64,000 nucleotides of DNA from Blastococcus sp. CPCC 205250 (GCF_019799925.1 NZ_JABGCG010000001.1:496001-560000), one strand, 5' to 3'. Counted from the stretch's first letter, positions 36,203 through 44,890 are shown. The notes: generated from the sequence alone by a model not told the origin. Numbers and translations are program-made.

Positions 36203-36859
36203 GTGGGCGTGCCGACTGCGACCAGCGCGCTCGAGGTCGTCGACGGCGAGGTGCGTGAGCTCATCCGCCGGCGCGGGCTGGACCCGCTGGTCGACCCGGC
36301 GCCGGTGCGGGTGCTGGTCCGCGACGTCGTCGCCGACTACTCCGAGCGGTCGCTGACCTCGGCGCTGCCGCCGATCGGTGACGCCGAGGCCGTCGTGCGC
36401 GACGTGCTGGACCGGGTGGCCGGGTTCGGCCCGCTGCAGCGCTACCTCGACGACCCCGAGGTCGAGGAGATCTGGGTCAACGAGCCGGGCCGGGTGTTCA
36501 TCGCCCGGCGCGGCCGCAGCGAGCTGACGACGACGATCCTGGGTGCCGGCGAGCTGGCCGACCTGGTCGAGCGGATGCTGCGCACCTCGGGCCGGCGGCT
36601 GGACATGTCGACGCCGTTCGTCGACGCGATGCTCCCCGACGGGTCCCGCCTGCACGTGGTCATCCCCGACATCACCCGGCGCCACATGGCCGTCAACATC
36701 CGCAAGTTCGTCCTGCAGGCGCACTCCCTGGACGAGCTGGTCTCCCTCGGCACGCTCACCGCCCACGCCGCCCGCTTCCTCGAGGCGGCCGTGGCGGCCG
36801 GGCTGAACGTCCTCGTCTCCGGCGGCACGCAGGCCGGGAAGACCACCCTCCTGGTCTAA
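36203..36859 (+). pseudogene. tadA: tadA/cpaF pilus ATPase, 5' half, cut in the Walker A motif
   Basis: The 218-residue product has the CpaF N-terminal domain (GFGPLQRYLDDPEVEEIWVN) and the strands up to SGGTQAGKTTLL, then two foreign codons and TAA. The break lies immediately after the P-loop, so this half lacks Walker B, the Asp/His boxes and all hexamer contacts and cannot hydrolyse ATP alone. The second half lies at 46949-47560. Codons 1-215 plus that half rebuild a 418-residue TadA of family length. Start GTG 36203. Confidence 0.9.
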
Positions 36860-36863
36860 ACGG
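36838..36863 (+). other. attL: left junction of the tadA element
   Basis: Host P-loop codons up to CTCCT (36848-36852) meet element DNA beginning GGTCTAAACGG. The element side carries GTCTA-N2-CGG, the mirror of CCG-N2-TAGAC at the right end. The likely crossover dinucleotide is the CT at 36848-36849, the symmetry centre of the rebuilt attP. Confidence 0.75.
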
Positions 36864-36880
36864 TCTGACATACTGGCTAC

Positions 36881-38263
36881 ATGCCAGGTCGCGCCGCTGT
36901 GTACTGCCGTATCTCCAGCGACCCGCGGGATCATGGGCTTGGGGTCGAACGCCAGCGGCAGGAGTGCTATGCGCTGGCCGCCTCGCAGGGCTGGGACGTG
37001 GTGCAGACGCTGATTGACAACGACGTCAGCGCCTACTCGGGCAAGCGTCGGCCCAGCTATGAGCAGCTCATGACCGCGGTTACTGCCGGGCAGGTCGACG
37101 TCGTAGTGGCCTGGCACCCTGACCGTCTGCACCGCTCGCTGACGGAGCTGCGGACTTTCATCGGCACGGTGGAGCGGGCCGGCGTGGACGTGCAGACGGT
37201 GACGGCTGGCCGCTGGGACCTGTCGAGCGCCAGCGGACGTTACGTCGCCCAGACCCTCGGCCTGGTGGCCGAGTATGAGAGTCAGCATCGAAGCGAGAGG
37301 TTGCGTGCGAAGTTGGAGCAGAACGCTGCCCGCGGGGTAACCCACGGCCGCGCAACCTACGGCTGGCGCGCTGAATACGGAGTCGGCGGCCACCGCCGCG
37401 ACGTCATTCACGAGGCCGAGGCCGAGGTAGTGCGGAGCATCGCTCGCGATGTGCTGGCCGGCGAGTCGCTGCGGTCCATCACAGCCCGACTCAACGCCGA
37501 CGGTGTGCCTTCGCCGCGCGGCGGCGAGTGGCAGAAGATCATGGTTCGGCACCTGGTGCTGCGGGAACGGAACGCCGGCCTGCGGGTGCACCGCGGCGAG
37601 GTGGTTGGGCCGGGCACGTGGCCGCCGATCCTCGACGCCGCCACCTACGAACAGGTGCGGGCCGTGTTGCGCGACCCCACCCGCCGAGTGAGCACTGGCA
37701 GTGCGGCCGCGCATCTGCTCTCTGGGATCGCTAGGTGCGGCGTCTGCAACTCCACGATGCGGGTGGCTTGGAACCGCACGGTTCACTCCTACCGGTGCTC
37801 AGGGCGTAGCTGCGTCAGCAGGCGCAAGGCCGACGTCGACGAGCTCGTGGCCGGCGTCGTCGTCGAGCGGCTTGCGAGGCCGGACGCCGCTGACTTGCTC
37901 GCCCCCAAGTACTCGGCCGAGCGTCGCGCTGCCGCCGACGAGGCGCAGACGCTGCGGGCACGACTCGACACCGCCGCGGACGACTACGCCGATGGGAAGA
38001 TCGACGCGCGGCAGTTGGAGCGCATCAGTTCGCGGCTGCGGCCCGCCTTGGCGAGCGCGGAGGCGCAGGCCCGCGCCGTCGACGACGCGCCGCTCTTCGT
38101 TGACTTGCTCGGCGTCGATGACGTACGGGCTGCGTGGGAGCGTCTGAGCCTCTCCCGGCAGCGGGCAGTCGTTGACGCCCTCCTGACTGTCGTCGTGCTA
38201 CCTACGCGTCAGGGCAAACGCACCTTCGACCCGACGACGGTCAGCATCACCTGGCGGTCCTGA
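36881..38263 (+). CDS. int: Large serine recombinase (integrase of the tadA element)
   Basis: The 460-residue protein has an N-terminal resolvase domain (AVYCRISSDPRDHGLGVERQ with the nucleophile Ser; AWHPDRLHRSLTELR), a recombinase domain (about 165-270, ARDVLAGESLRSITARLNAD), a zinc ribbon (CGVCNSTM and RCSGRSCVS at about 290-315) and a C-terminal coiled-coil region. This is the layout of large serine integrases that recombine attP with attB without supercoiling. The ATG lies 18 bases past the attP half-site and 21 bases after the interrupted tadA stop, so host tad transcription may drive it. Confidence 0.93.
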   Translation: MPGRAAVYCRISSDPRDHGLGVERQRQECYALAASQGWDVVQTLIDNDVSAYSGKRRPSYEQLMTAVTAGQVDVVVAWHPDRLHRSLTELRTFIGTVERAGVDVQTVTAGRWDLSSASGRYVAQTLGLVAEYESQHRSERLRAKLEQNAARGVTHGRATYGWRAEYGVGGHRRDVIHEAEAEVVRSIARDVLAGESLRSITARLNADGVPSPRGGEWQKIMVRHLVLRERNAGLRVHRGEVVGPGTWPPILDAATYEQVRAVLRDPTRRVSTGSAAAHLLSGIARCGVCNSTMRVAWNRTVHSYRCSGRSCVSRRKADVDELVAGVVVERLARPDAADLLAPKYSAERRAAADEAQTLRARLDTAADDYADGKIDARQLERISSRLRPALASAEAQARAVDDAPLFVDLLGVDDVRAAWERLSLSRQRAVVDALLTVVVLPTRQGKRTFDPTTVSITWRS

Positions 38264-38345
38264 GGGCCGCTGAGTGCCCGCCCGCGCCGCGCCGGGCCAT
38301 CACCCTGCGGCCGCTTGTGCTGACGGCGTGGCATCGTGCGAGCCC

Positions 38346-39227
38346 GTGGCGGATCGATTCTTCGGTGAGCTCCCCGGCGTCCCCGTTGGCTCGGCCTGGG
38401 AGACCCGGTTGGAGGCCTCCCGTGCCGGCGTGCACCGGCCGACAGTGCCCGGCATCAGCGGCACCAAGGTCGACGGCGCCGACTCGATCGTCGTCAGCGG
38501 CGGCTACGAGGACGACGAAGACCGCGGCGACGAGATCATCTACACCGGCGCAGGCGGCAACCACCCGGGTACCGGCAAGCAGATCGCCGACCAGTCGATC
38601 GACCAGTCGGGCAACGCCGGCCTAGTCACCAGCCAGAATCAAGGGCTGCCGGTGCGCGTTATCCGCGGCGCCAAGGGAGACGCCGACTACTCGCCGGCAA
38701 CCGGCTACCGCTACGACGGTCTGTACCGAGTCGCCGACCATTGGAGCGAGGTCGGGAAGAGCGGCTACCGCATCTGGCGGTTCCAGCTGCTGCGGCTCTC
38801 TGAGCAAGAGGCGGCGCCCTACGTGCCGGACGTCAACCTGCCAGCCGGCAACCTCAACCCGAAGAAGTCGACAGGCGTCACGACGCGCATCGTGCGCGAC
38901 ACGAAAGTGTCGCGCGGCGTAAAGAAGCTGTACAACGACCACTGCCAGGTCTGCGACGAGAGGCTGGCCATCCCCGGCGGCTCGGTGTCCGAGGGGGCGC
39001 ACATCCAGGCGCTGGGTGGCGTTCACCAGGGACCTGACGTGCCCGAGAACGTCCTGTGCCTCTGTCCGAACCACCACACGTTGTTCGATGAGGGCGGCAT
39101 CTACCTCGGCGACGACCTCGCGGTGCTCAACTATGAGGGTCAGACCGTTGGGGTGCTAACCAGGCACCCGAAGCACGCGGTTGGCATGGAGTACGTCAAG
39201 AGCCACCGCGAGCGCTGGGGTTACTAG
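38346..39227 (+). CDS. SRA (YDG)-HNH nuclease, probable modification-dependent restriction enzyme
   Basis: The protein of about 293 residues has an SRA/YDG domain (FFGELPGVPVGSAWETRLEA and TGAGGNHPGTGKQIADQSID, then YRYDGLYRVADHW). A C-terminal HNH nuclease follows, with zinc-type cysteines (CQVCDERL), AHIQALGG and NVLCLCPNHHTLFD. SRA domains flip modified cytosines, and SRA-HNH fusions cut 5-methylcytosine or otherwise modified DNA. No methyltransferase is nearby, consistent with type IV-like restriction of incoming modified DNA. GTG 38346 preferred; the frame opens at 38274. Confidence 0.88.
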   Translation: MADRFFGELPGVPVGSAWETRLEASRAGVHRPTVPGISGTKVDGADSIVVSGGYEDDEDRGDEIIYTGAGGNHPGTGKQIADQSIDQSGNAGLVTSQNQGLPVRVIRGAKGDADYSPATGYRYDGLYRVADHWSEVGKSGYRIWRFQLLRLSEQEAAPYVPDVNLPAGNLNPKKSTGVTTRIVRDTKVSRGVKKLYNDHCQVCDERLAIPGGSVSEGAHIQALGGVHQGPDVPENVLCLCPNHHTLFDEGGIYLGDDLAVLNYEGQTVGVLTRHPKHAVGMEYVKSHRERWGY

Positions 39228-39353
39228 GCAGCGGGCGACGGCCTCGATAGCGCACCGGGGGCGGACCTCCGCGGCGGGGCGCACAGGCGTGTCGGTGCGC
39301 ATAGCTACCGTGGTGTCACCCGACCGGCGGGTTCTGTTACTTGGCAGGGGACT

Positions 39354-40166
39354 GTGTCCGTCGACTTTGTGGTGCCTCAGTGGGGACAGTGCACCGCTGA
39401 CCAGGTTCTGCGGAACCTGCGGCCGGCTGACCAAGCTCATACTGCTCGGATTGATCTGAAGTCGTCGACTTGGTGCGACCCGGCGGGCCTGGTGGCGATC
39501 GCGGCCTTCGCCGAGGCGCAATCCCTAGCCGGCCGCTGGGTGGAGCTCGCTCGTCCATCTGACCTCGGTCGTGCGAACTACCTGACTCGCATGCACCTGG
39601 GCCGAGTCCTCGATGAGCTTGGCTGTTACCACAACCTCAAGGCCGTCCGTGAGACGGCGGGCCTAGAGCTCTTGGAGCTGCGGCGGTTCGAGGGCGAGGA
39701 CGGCGCTGCTGATCTCGCAGCCCTCGTCTACAACAAGACAGAGGGCGACCGGGTGGTTGCTGACGCCTTGTACAGGTCCCTCGGCGAGATCGGCGGCAAC
39801 GTCTCGCAGCACTCCGGCCGGCCACACGGGTACATGGCGGCGATCATGACGTACGGGGGTCGGCGGATTGAGTTCGCTGTCGCTGACGCCGGGTCCGGGC
39901 TCACGGCCAACCTCGCCCGCGTCGGCAGTACGGGCGACGCGCACTCGTTGGAAATGGTTCTCGACCACGGGGTGTCAAGTACTGGCGAGCTCGGCCGTGG
40001 AAACGGCATCCGGGATACGCGGCGGCTCGTCACCGGCCTCAACGGTCAAGTCTCGATGATCACCCGAGGTGCTGGGCGCATCGTCCAGCGGAACGGGGCG
40101 ATCGTCCTCAGCGGCCAGCTGCCCTTCCCCGGGACCCTGCTGCAGGGCAGCCTGGACTGCCGCTAG
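39354..40166 (+). CDS. STAS-like / GHKL ATPase fusion protein
   Basis: The 270-residue protein has an N-terminal STAS/MlaB-like half (residues 20-90, TARIDLKSSTWCDPAGLVAI). The C-terminal GHKL ATPase has an N-box (LGEIGGNVSQHSGRPHG), G1 box (VADAGSGL) and G2-like glycines (GELGRGNGIRDTRRL). Such proteins resemble anti-sigma kinases of the RsbW/RsbT type but lack a sensor domain. It stands directly before a DUF4325 gene, its frequent partner, within an integrative element. Partner-switch signalling is inference; the start (GTG 39354) lacks a clear ribosome-binding site. Confidence 0.75.
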   Translation: MSVDFVVPQWGQCTADQVLRNLRPADQAHTARIDLKSSTWCDPAGLVAIAAFAEAQSLAGRWVELARPSDLGRANYLTRMHLGRVLDELGCYHNLKAVRETAGLELLELRRFEGEDGAADLAALVYNKTEGDRVVADALYRSLGEIGGNVSQHSGRPHGYMAAIMTYGGRRIEFAVADAGSGLTANLARVGSTGDAHSLEMVLDHGVSSTGELGRGNGIRDTRRLVTGLNGQVSMITRGAGRIVQRNGAIVLSGQLPFPGTLLQGSLDCR

Positions 40167-40229
40167 TGCCCGTTTTGGACGAGGAAACGCGCTGTTAGCC
40201 ACTATGCGACTAGCGGGGGGGTGTGGTGA

Positions 40230-40247
40230 ACTGTGTTCCTACACAGT
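40230..40247. promoter_or_regulatory. Hairpin between STAS-GHKL and DUF4325 genes
   Basis: ACTGTGT-TCCT-ACACAGT, a perfect 7-bp stem with a 4-base loop, lies in the 108-base gap, 28 bases before the DUF4325 ATG. It could be an attenuator, a processing site or an operator; no U-tract follows. Confidence 0.45.
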
Positions 40248-40274
40248 GCTTGACGCGAGACAGAGTCGTTTGCT

Positions 40275-40595
40275 ATGGGAGGCGGGGCCGTGGTTACCAT
40301 CAACCTTCCGCGGCTTGTTGGTAGCCGGGAAGCGGCTCGTCGACTGGTCAGTGCGGCGGGGACCGGCTTGCGCGGGCAGCGCGTCGTCGTGAACAGCAGG
40401 GAACTTCGGTCCGCGACCACCTCGTTCGTCAACGAACTGGTGAAGGTGGTGCTCCGGGACAACGGGGCGGCTCAGATGGTTGTCCTCGCCGGCAGCCCGG
40501 ACTTCCTGTCGCAGGTGCACGGCGCGGCCGCGGCGCAAGGGGTCGAGGACCTGGTCACCGACGCTCCTGCTGGTACCGAGCTGCTGAACGCTTAG
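40275..40595 (+). CDS. STAS-like DUF4325 protein
   Basis: The 106-residue protein fits the STAS-like DUF4325 family: a central VVVNSRELRSATTSFVNELV followed by KVVLRDNGAAQMVVLAGSPD. Family members often accompany or are fused to GHKL ATPases, as here, and are thought to act in signalling; the biochemical role is unknown. ATG 40275 or GTG 40291 could be the start. Its TAG overlaps the TAA of the convergent membrane-protein gene. Confidence 0.72.
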   Translation: MGGGAVVTINLPRLVGSREAARRLVSAAGTGLRGQRVVVNSRELRSATTSFVNELVKVVLRDNGAAQMVVLAGSPDFLSQVHGAAAAQGVEDLVTDAPAGTELLNA

Positions 40596-41065
40596 ACCTG
40601 ACGGCGGAGCTCGATGCCGACGTCGAACTGCAGTTGGTCCCAGGCCTTGTCTGTCTGGGCGAGCGTCACCTCCTGGTCGTTCAGGTAGTAGGGGTAGGCC
40701 ACCGCGTACCAGTCGTCGACGCGGCTGCGCACCGTTTCGCACACGATCCGGTGCTTTGTGATCTGCAGCTGCCCGGTGGCGTCGTCCAAAGCTTTGGTCA
40801 GCTTCTTCGAGGGCTCTTCTGCCCTGCCGTACGCCTCCAACGCGAGGCGGAGCCGGTGTGCAGCCTCCTGTAGGGCATACAGTGCTGCCCGCTGAGATTC
40901 CTGCCGCCGGGCGACGCGCTCTCGACGAGAGGTCAGCCACCCCACAACGAAAGCGCCGGCGACGACGCCGACGAGCCCGATGGTCGGGGCAAACCACGGG
41001 TCGACACCCTGCGTAGGACTTGAGGGTTCGCCAGCGGCCGCCAGGACCCGCCAGGTGAGCAGCAC
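40592..41065 (-). CDS. Single-pass membrane protein convergent with the DUF4325 gene
   Basis: The 157-residue protein has one transmembrane helix at about residues 26-45 (APTIGLVGVVAGAFVVGWLT) and a long cytoplasmic helical domain (RRERVARRQESQRAALYALQ onward) without cysteines or a catalytic motif. I recognise no family. It overlaps the DUF4325 gene end to end by a few bases, so the two sit tightly together. It could be the membrane effector or sensor of the STAS-GHKL/DUF4325 cassette; this is inference. Confidence 0.65.
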   Translation of the reverse strand: MLLTWRVLAAAGEPSSPTQGVDPWFAPTIGLVGVVAGAFVVGWLTSRRERVARRQESQRAALYALQEAAHRLRLALEAYGRAEEPSKKLTKALDDATGQLQITKHRIVCETVRSRVDDWYAVAYPYYLNDQEVTLAQTDKAWDQLQFDVGIELRRQV

Positions 41066-41338
41066 GTTCGCAGTAGTACCAGGCGCTGGTAGTCAGCGTC
41101 GCGCCCTAGGTGGGTAGAGCCGCGGGGCCACAAGTTCGGAACCTGACGCTCGTCCGAGCGCCCTCATGGACGGTTGGCCGGGGGACCGGGGTCGGGGATG
41201 CCCCCCAGGGCGGCCCACTCCTTGGCAATCGATCTGGTCGACCGGCGGGTGGCTTCGTTAGCGGCTCATGTCGATCAACCGGGCGACACGGCGCCTAGCA
41301 GCTGCTCCTTGATGACGCTGAAACCCCATCCTCTAACC

Positions 41339-41689
41339 ATGCGTAACGAGTGGGGCTGGGGACGGCGAACGAGAAGAGCCGTCTCGAACGCCTTTGCCAT
41401 GTACCTCACCCTGTCGTTGGAGACGGCCGAGGCCATGGATGCGCATGGCTCTGGGGGGCGGACGCCCGAGCAACACTTCGACGTTTGTAGGGCGGGTCTC
41501 GTGGCGGGCTACTCGCCGCGCGAGTTCCGCTTCCTGATGCGATGCATCCGAATCTTGGACTATCGCCTCTCGGGCGTGCGCCAGAAGGTTGATGCGTTCG
41601 TCATCCAGAACTACCGCGATGGTCGACTGCTGTCTGACGACGAGTGGGGGCCGTTTCTACGGGCGGCCGTGCCTCAACTCGTCAGCTAG
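41339..41689 (+). CDS. Hypothetical protein in the tadA element
   Basis: A reading frame of 116 residues from ATG 41339 (an upstream frame opens at 41174). It has helical stretches LETAEAMDAHGSGGRTPEQH and GYSPREFRFLMRCIRILDYR, no signal peptide and no known motif. Codon use is less GC-extreme than in the flanking chromosome. It lies between the DUF4325 cassette and the minus-strand operon; real coding is likely but unproven. Confidence 0.5.
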   Translation: MRNEWGWGRRTRRAVSNAFAMYLTLSLETAEAMDAHGSGGRTPEQHFDVCRAGLVAGYSPREFRFLMRCIRILDYRLSGVRQKVDAFVIQNYRDGRLLSDDEWGPFLRAAVPQLVS

Positions 41690-41755
41690 GTCCGACGACA
41701 TGCGGTTGCGGGTGCCGCCGGCCGTCGTCGGCGCTTGACGACGGCCGGCGGTGTT

Positions 41756-42496
41756 CTACGCGGCCGACGGGTCCGACGGCCAGTCGTTAACGCCGAGCAA
41801 CCGTGGCACATCGCCGTTGGCCACGCCGTCGTCGATGGGCGCGCGCCGGGTCGGCGCGGTGTAGGGCTGGCCGGTCTCAACGTCGACGATGGTCTGCGCA
41901 CCGGTGCGCAGGTGCCTAGTCACCCGCAGCCGGCGGCCCTCCGGGGTGGCCACCTCGGACACGTCGAGGTGGGTGGTGTCCGGCGCCTGGGTGCCTTCTT
42001 CGCCGGCGCCGGCGGCCTCGCGGGCGGACAGGTGCTCGTCGACGACGTCGGCGGCCTGGTTGCGGGCCTCGCGCTCGACGATGGCGGCGACCTGCTCGGC
42101 CAGGCTCGGCGTGCTGTAGGCCTCGGTCACCCGGTGCTCGGTCTGGCCCAGCCGGTGGGCGATGTTGGCCAGCTCGTGGTCGAAGTGGCGGCGAGCGTCG
42201 CGGGCGGCCAGCAGCTTGGCGTAGGCGGCGCTCACCGGGTCGGCCAGGACGGCGGCGCGCAGCTGCTCGCGGGCCTCGGCCTCGTCGGCGCGCAGCGCGT
42301 CCATGCGCTCGATGATGACGTCGACGGCGGCGGCGTCGAACTCCGCCAGCCGCCGCTCGCGGGCGGCCAGCGCCTCAGCGGTGCGGGTCTCGACGTCGAC
42401 GCGCAGCTGTGCGGCGGCGGCCTCGGCCTCGACCAGCTGCCGACGGGCGGTGTCGAGGTCGGCGGCGAGGACGGGGGTGGTGGTCTTGGCGCTCAC
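41756..42496 (-). CDS. Coiled-coil protein, last gene of the element operon
   Basis: A 246-residue protein from GTG 42496. The first 150 residues are a long Ala/Glu/Arg-rich coiled coil (LVEAEAAAAQLRVDVETRTA, LAARERRLAEFDAAAVDVII), then a compact tail with EGRRLRVTRHLRTGAQTIVD. No enzymatic motif; similar coiled-coil proteins occur in actinophage and integrative-element replication regions. The GTG overlaps the stop of the 77-residue gene upstream. A longer open frame to 42838 is a shadow over that gene. Confidence 0.65.
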   Translation of the reverse strand: MSAKTTTPVLAADLDTARRQLVEAEAAAAQLRVDVETRTAEALAARERRLAEFDAAAVDVIIERMDALRADEAEAREQLRAAVLADPVSAAYAKLLAARDARRHFDHELANIAHRLGQTEHRVTEAYSTPSLAEQVAAIVEREARNQAADVVDEHLSAREAAGAGEEGTQAPDTTHLDVSEVATPEGRRLRVTRHLRTGAQTIVDVETGQPYTAPTRRAPIDDGVANGDVPRLLGVNDWPSDPSAA

Positions 42497-42726
42497 TGGT
42501 TGCTCCCCTTGCTGGCGGCGTGGTCGAGGTCGTACTGGCCGAGCGCCATGCGCATGGCGGGGGTGACCCGCTCGCCGCGCGTGATGGCGGCGCGGATCGC
42601 CTCGGCCTGCTTGTGCTCGGCCGGAACGGGGGTGCGCCGAGCGGTGGTCGGGCCGGCGGCGTGGCCGGCGGCCAACCGGGCGCGGGTGCCGGGCGCGTGG
42701 GTAGGCCAGGGGCTGCTGTCGGTCAT
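42493..42726 (-). CDS. Small hypothetical protein of the element operon
   Basis: A 77-residue protein (ATG 42726 preceded by CGGAGAA) with a polar N-terminus and a helical C-terminus (AEAIRAAITRGERVTPAMRM). No known domain. Its stop overlaps the start of the following coiled-coil gene, so it is translated as part of the operon. Likely a small regulatory or replication accessory protein, but this cannot be shown. Confidence 0.58.
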   Translation of the reverse strand: MTDSSPWPTHAPGTRARLAAGHAAGPTTARRTPVPAEHKQAEAIRAAITRGERVTPAMRMALGQYDLDHAASKGSNQ

Positions 42727-42876
42727 CGGTGTGTTCTCCGTTCGGTGGGTCGGTGGGTGGGGTGCCGCGCCGGCGCAGGCAGGTCATCGCGCGAGACAGG
42801 ACGTCGCTCTCTGCCTTGCGTCCCGGTCCGCTGGCCATGGATCAGCGGCGGGTGCGCTTCACGCCGGCGCGGCGGG

Positions 42877-43026
42877 CTAGACGTGCGCGTCGGCCAGGCG
42901 CTCGACCCCGCCGGGCGGGCGGCGAGGGGGACGCTGACGGCGGGGCGGCCGGCAGGGCAGGCACCGGCCCTCGCGGGCGTGGGGCGGGGCCGCCACATGC
43001 GTCAGGCACTCAGGGCAGTGAGTCAT
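42877..43026 (-). CDS. 49-residue zinc-ribbon-like protein
   Basis: A very short gene beginning at ATG 43026, which overlaps the TGA of the ATPase gene (ATGA). The product has CPEC near residue 4 and CLPC near residue 22, a CxxC-N14-CxxC spacing suitable for a zinc ribbon, followed by an Arg/Pro-rich tail. Translational coupling and paired cysteines support real coding. Function unknown. Confidence 0.6.
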   Translation of the reverse strand: MTHCPECLTHVAAPPHAREGRCLPCRPPRRQRPPRRPPGGVERLADAHV

Positions 43027-44594
43027 GACAGGTACTCCTGGGTGTTCGTGGCAGCGGTCGTGGCGGTCGTCGGCGGGGCCAGAAGGGCGCGCGGCGTCGA
43101 GCCGTCTTGCGGGGTGCGTCCGGGTGCGTCCGGGTGCGTCCGGGCCGCAGTCGATTCGGTGTCGTTGAGTGCGTCCGTGCGTCCCCCCTCTATAGGGGAC
43201 GCAGGACGCACCACCCGGTCGAGGGGAAGGGGGGAGGGGAGTGCGTCCGGCTCGTCGGGACGCACCGACTGCCGGAACGGGCGCAGCGACACCAACATCG
43301 GGTGTCCGCCCTTCTTCGGGCCGTCGGCGCTCACGTACTTGCCGTCGATCAGGGCGGCGATGGCCGCTCGCACGTTGTCGTCCCGGCCCCGCACGCCATC
43401 GAGGACGCCGCGACCTGAGGTCGGTCCGCCGTCCTCAAGCAGCTGGGACACCTTCTCCATGAGGAAGGTCGGCCGCCACGGGCTCCCACCGTGCTGGCCG
43501 TCGTGCTGGCCAGGGGGTGCGGACGGCGTGCGCGGCGGGTCGACGGTGGCGACGGTGCGGCCGGGCACGGTGCTGTCCAGGGTGATGACGGCGGCCTCTT
43601 GGGTGCGGTCGCCCTTGCGCCAGGGGCCGGCGTGCGGGCGGACGCCGCCGGGCCGGTCCTTGCCGACGCGCAGCGCGAGGCGCCCACGCATGCCGGCGCC
43701 GATGGGCTCGACGACCTCGACGACGTAGGCGGCGCCGTCCAGGGCGGCCATCTTGGCCTGCGCACCCATGGCGAACCGGCCCCGGTCGTCGCTGCTCTTG
43801 GTGACGTGGTCGACCAGGACGACAGCGGCGCCGGTGCGGACGGCGACGGCGCGCGGAATCTGCCGGACCCACGTGGTCACCTCGTCGTTGTCGATCGACG
43901 ACACGCCGACGGTGGCCAGCGCCTCGGTCACGCCGTCGAGGATGACCAGGTCGTACCGCTGCGCCAGCAGGCCGTCGAAGGCTGCCGACTCGGCGGGGTT
44001 GGCGTCCGGGGCGGTGTCGGGGCGGCGGTAGTCGAAGCCGTCGCGGATGCTGCCGGGGTCGACGCCGAGGGCCAGCAGGCGGCCGACGACGGTGGCGGCG
44101 TCGCTCTCGTAGTCGAGCATCAGCACCTGGCCGCCGTCGATCAGCTCGGCGGCGGCGGCGACTAGCGAGGCCCAGCTCTTGCCGGACTCGCTCTCGCCGT
44201 GGAACGAGTGCACGCGCCCGGCGTAGAGCAGGCACACCCCGTCGGTGCGGGCCAGCAGCTCGGGCACCTGGGGGCGGTGGGTGCCGTCCAGGTGCGTCGA
44301 CAGGTCGAGCCGGCTCCAGGTGGGCTGCCAGTTGGGCGACGAAATCCCCCCTTCGAGGGTTATGCGCACGTCGTGGGCGTCGCAGGGGCCGTGGCACGTC
44401 AGCAGCCACCGGTCAGACGCGTCGATGCGCGTCAGCACCAGCGGTTGACCGTCGTCGCCGTGCGACGGGCACGGCGCCACCCAGGAGGTCACCCCGTCCC
44501 GGTCGGTCTGTTCCGGCGGCGCGGACCGGCGCTGCAGGCCGTCCAGGAGGTGGCTGGCCTGCTCGGCGGTCAACGTCTCGGTGCCGGCGGCCAT
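43023..44594 (-). CDS. RecA/DnaB-like AAA ATPase (RepA/AAA_25 type)
   Basis: The 523-residue protein has a Walker-A-type loop in SFHGESESGKSWASLVAAA at about residue 140. Walker B candidates are VLMLDYESDAATVVGRLL and DLVILDGVTEALATV, with VVLVDHVTKSS downstream; this is the RecA-like AAA_25/RepA pattern of plasmid and phage helicase loaders. The N-terminus has CPSHGDDGQP and CHGPCD cysteines that may form a zinc site; the tail is disordered and ends in a winged-helix-like segment. It is probably the replication or mobilisation ATPase of the element. Coupled on both sides by ATGA overlaps. Confidence 0.83.
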   Translation of the reverse strand: MAAGTETLTAEQASHLLDGLQRRSAPPEQTDRDGVTSWVAPCPSHGDDGQPLVLTRIDASDRWLLTCHGPCDAHDVRITLEGGISSPNWQPTWSRLDLSTHLDGTHRPQVPELLARTDGVCLLYAGRVHSFHGESESGKSWASLVAAAAELIDGGQVLMLDYESDAATVVGRLLALGVDPGSIRDGFDYRRPDTAPDANPAESAAFDGLLAQRYDLVILDGVTEALATVGVSSIDNDEVTTWVRQIPRAVAVRTGAAVVLVDHVTKSSDDRGRFAMGAQAKMAALDGAAYVVEVVEPIGAGMRGRLALRVGKDRPGGVRPHAGPWRKGDRTQEAAVITLDSTVPGRTVATVDPPRTPSAPPGQHDGQHGGSPWRPTFLMEKVSQLLEDGGPTSGRGVLDGVRGRDDNVRAAIAALIDGKYVSADGPKKGGHPMLVSLRPFRQSVRPDEPDALPSPLPLDRVVRPASPIEGGRTDALNDTESTAARTHPDAPGRTPQDGSTPRALLAPPTTATTAATNTQEYLS

Positions 44595-44890
44595 CAGGTG
44601 TCACCCCGCCGGCGGTCGTGGTCCGCGCCGCTGGCGGGGACAGCGGTGTCGCCGCCGGTGACCCGGTAGTCGCCGCCGCCGCAATGGGCGCGCCGGGAAC
44701 CGACGTCGGGCTCATCCGCCGGCCAGCCGTGGGTGTGCAGACGCCGGCAGTACGGGCAGCGCGTCCGAACGCAGCGGTCGCCGTGGCGGCCGGTCCAGCC
44801 TGATTCCACGTAGGCGGCGGGCAGCGGGCCGGCGGCCGGCTGCCGGCGGCGGTTGCTCGGCGAGTTCCACTGCAGCGTGTCGGCGGTCAT
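44594..44890 (-). CDS. Small Cys-rich protein upstream of the AAA ATPase
   Basis: A 98-residue protein with a zinc-finger-like CVRTRCPYCRRLHTH segment in the middle and a disordered C-terminus. No known family. Its stop overlaps the start of the ATPase gene, and its own start overlaps the end of the preceding gene, so it is a coupled member of the operon. Probably a small nucleic-acid-binding accessory protein. Confidence 0.6.
   Translation of the reverse strand: MTADTLQWNSPSNRRRQPAAGPLPAAYVESGWTGRHGDRCVRTRCPYCRRLHTHGWPADEPDVGSRRAHCGGGDYRVTGGDTAVPASGADHDRRRGDT

Noticed and set aside
33491..37786. Very long minus-strand open frame (over 1,400 codons) across the MMPL gene and the integrase
   Set aside because: Composition is typical antisense high-GC shadow (His/Arg/Gln-rich, no motifs), and the real plus-strand genes have clear domains.
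42723..42998. 91-codon minus-strand frame
   Set aside because: Overlaps the coupled CxxC-CxxC gene in a different frame and is made of Arg/Pro low complexity.
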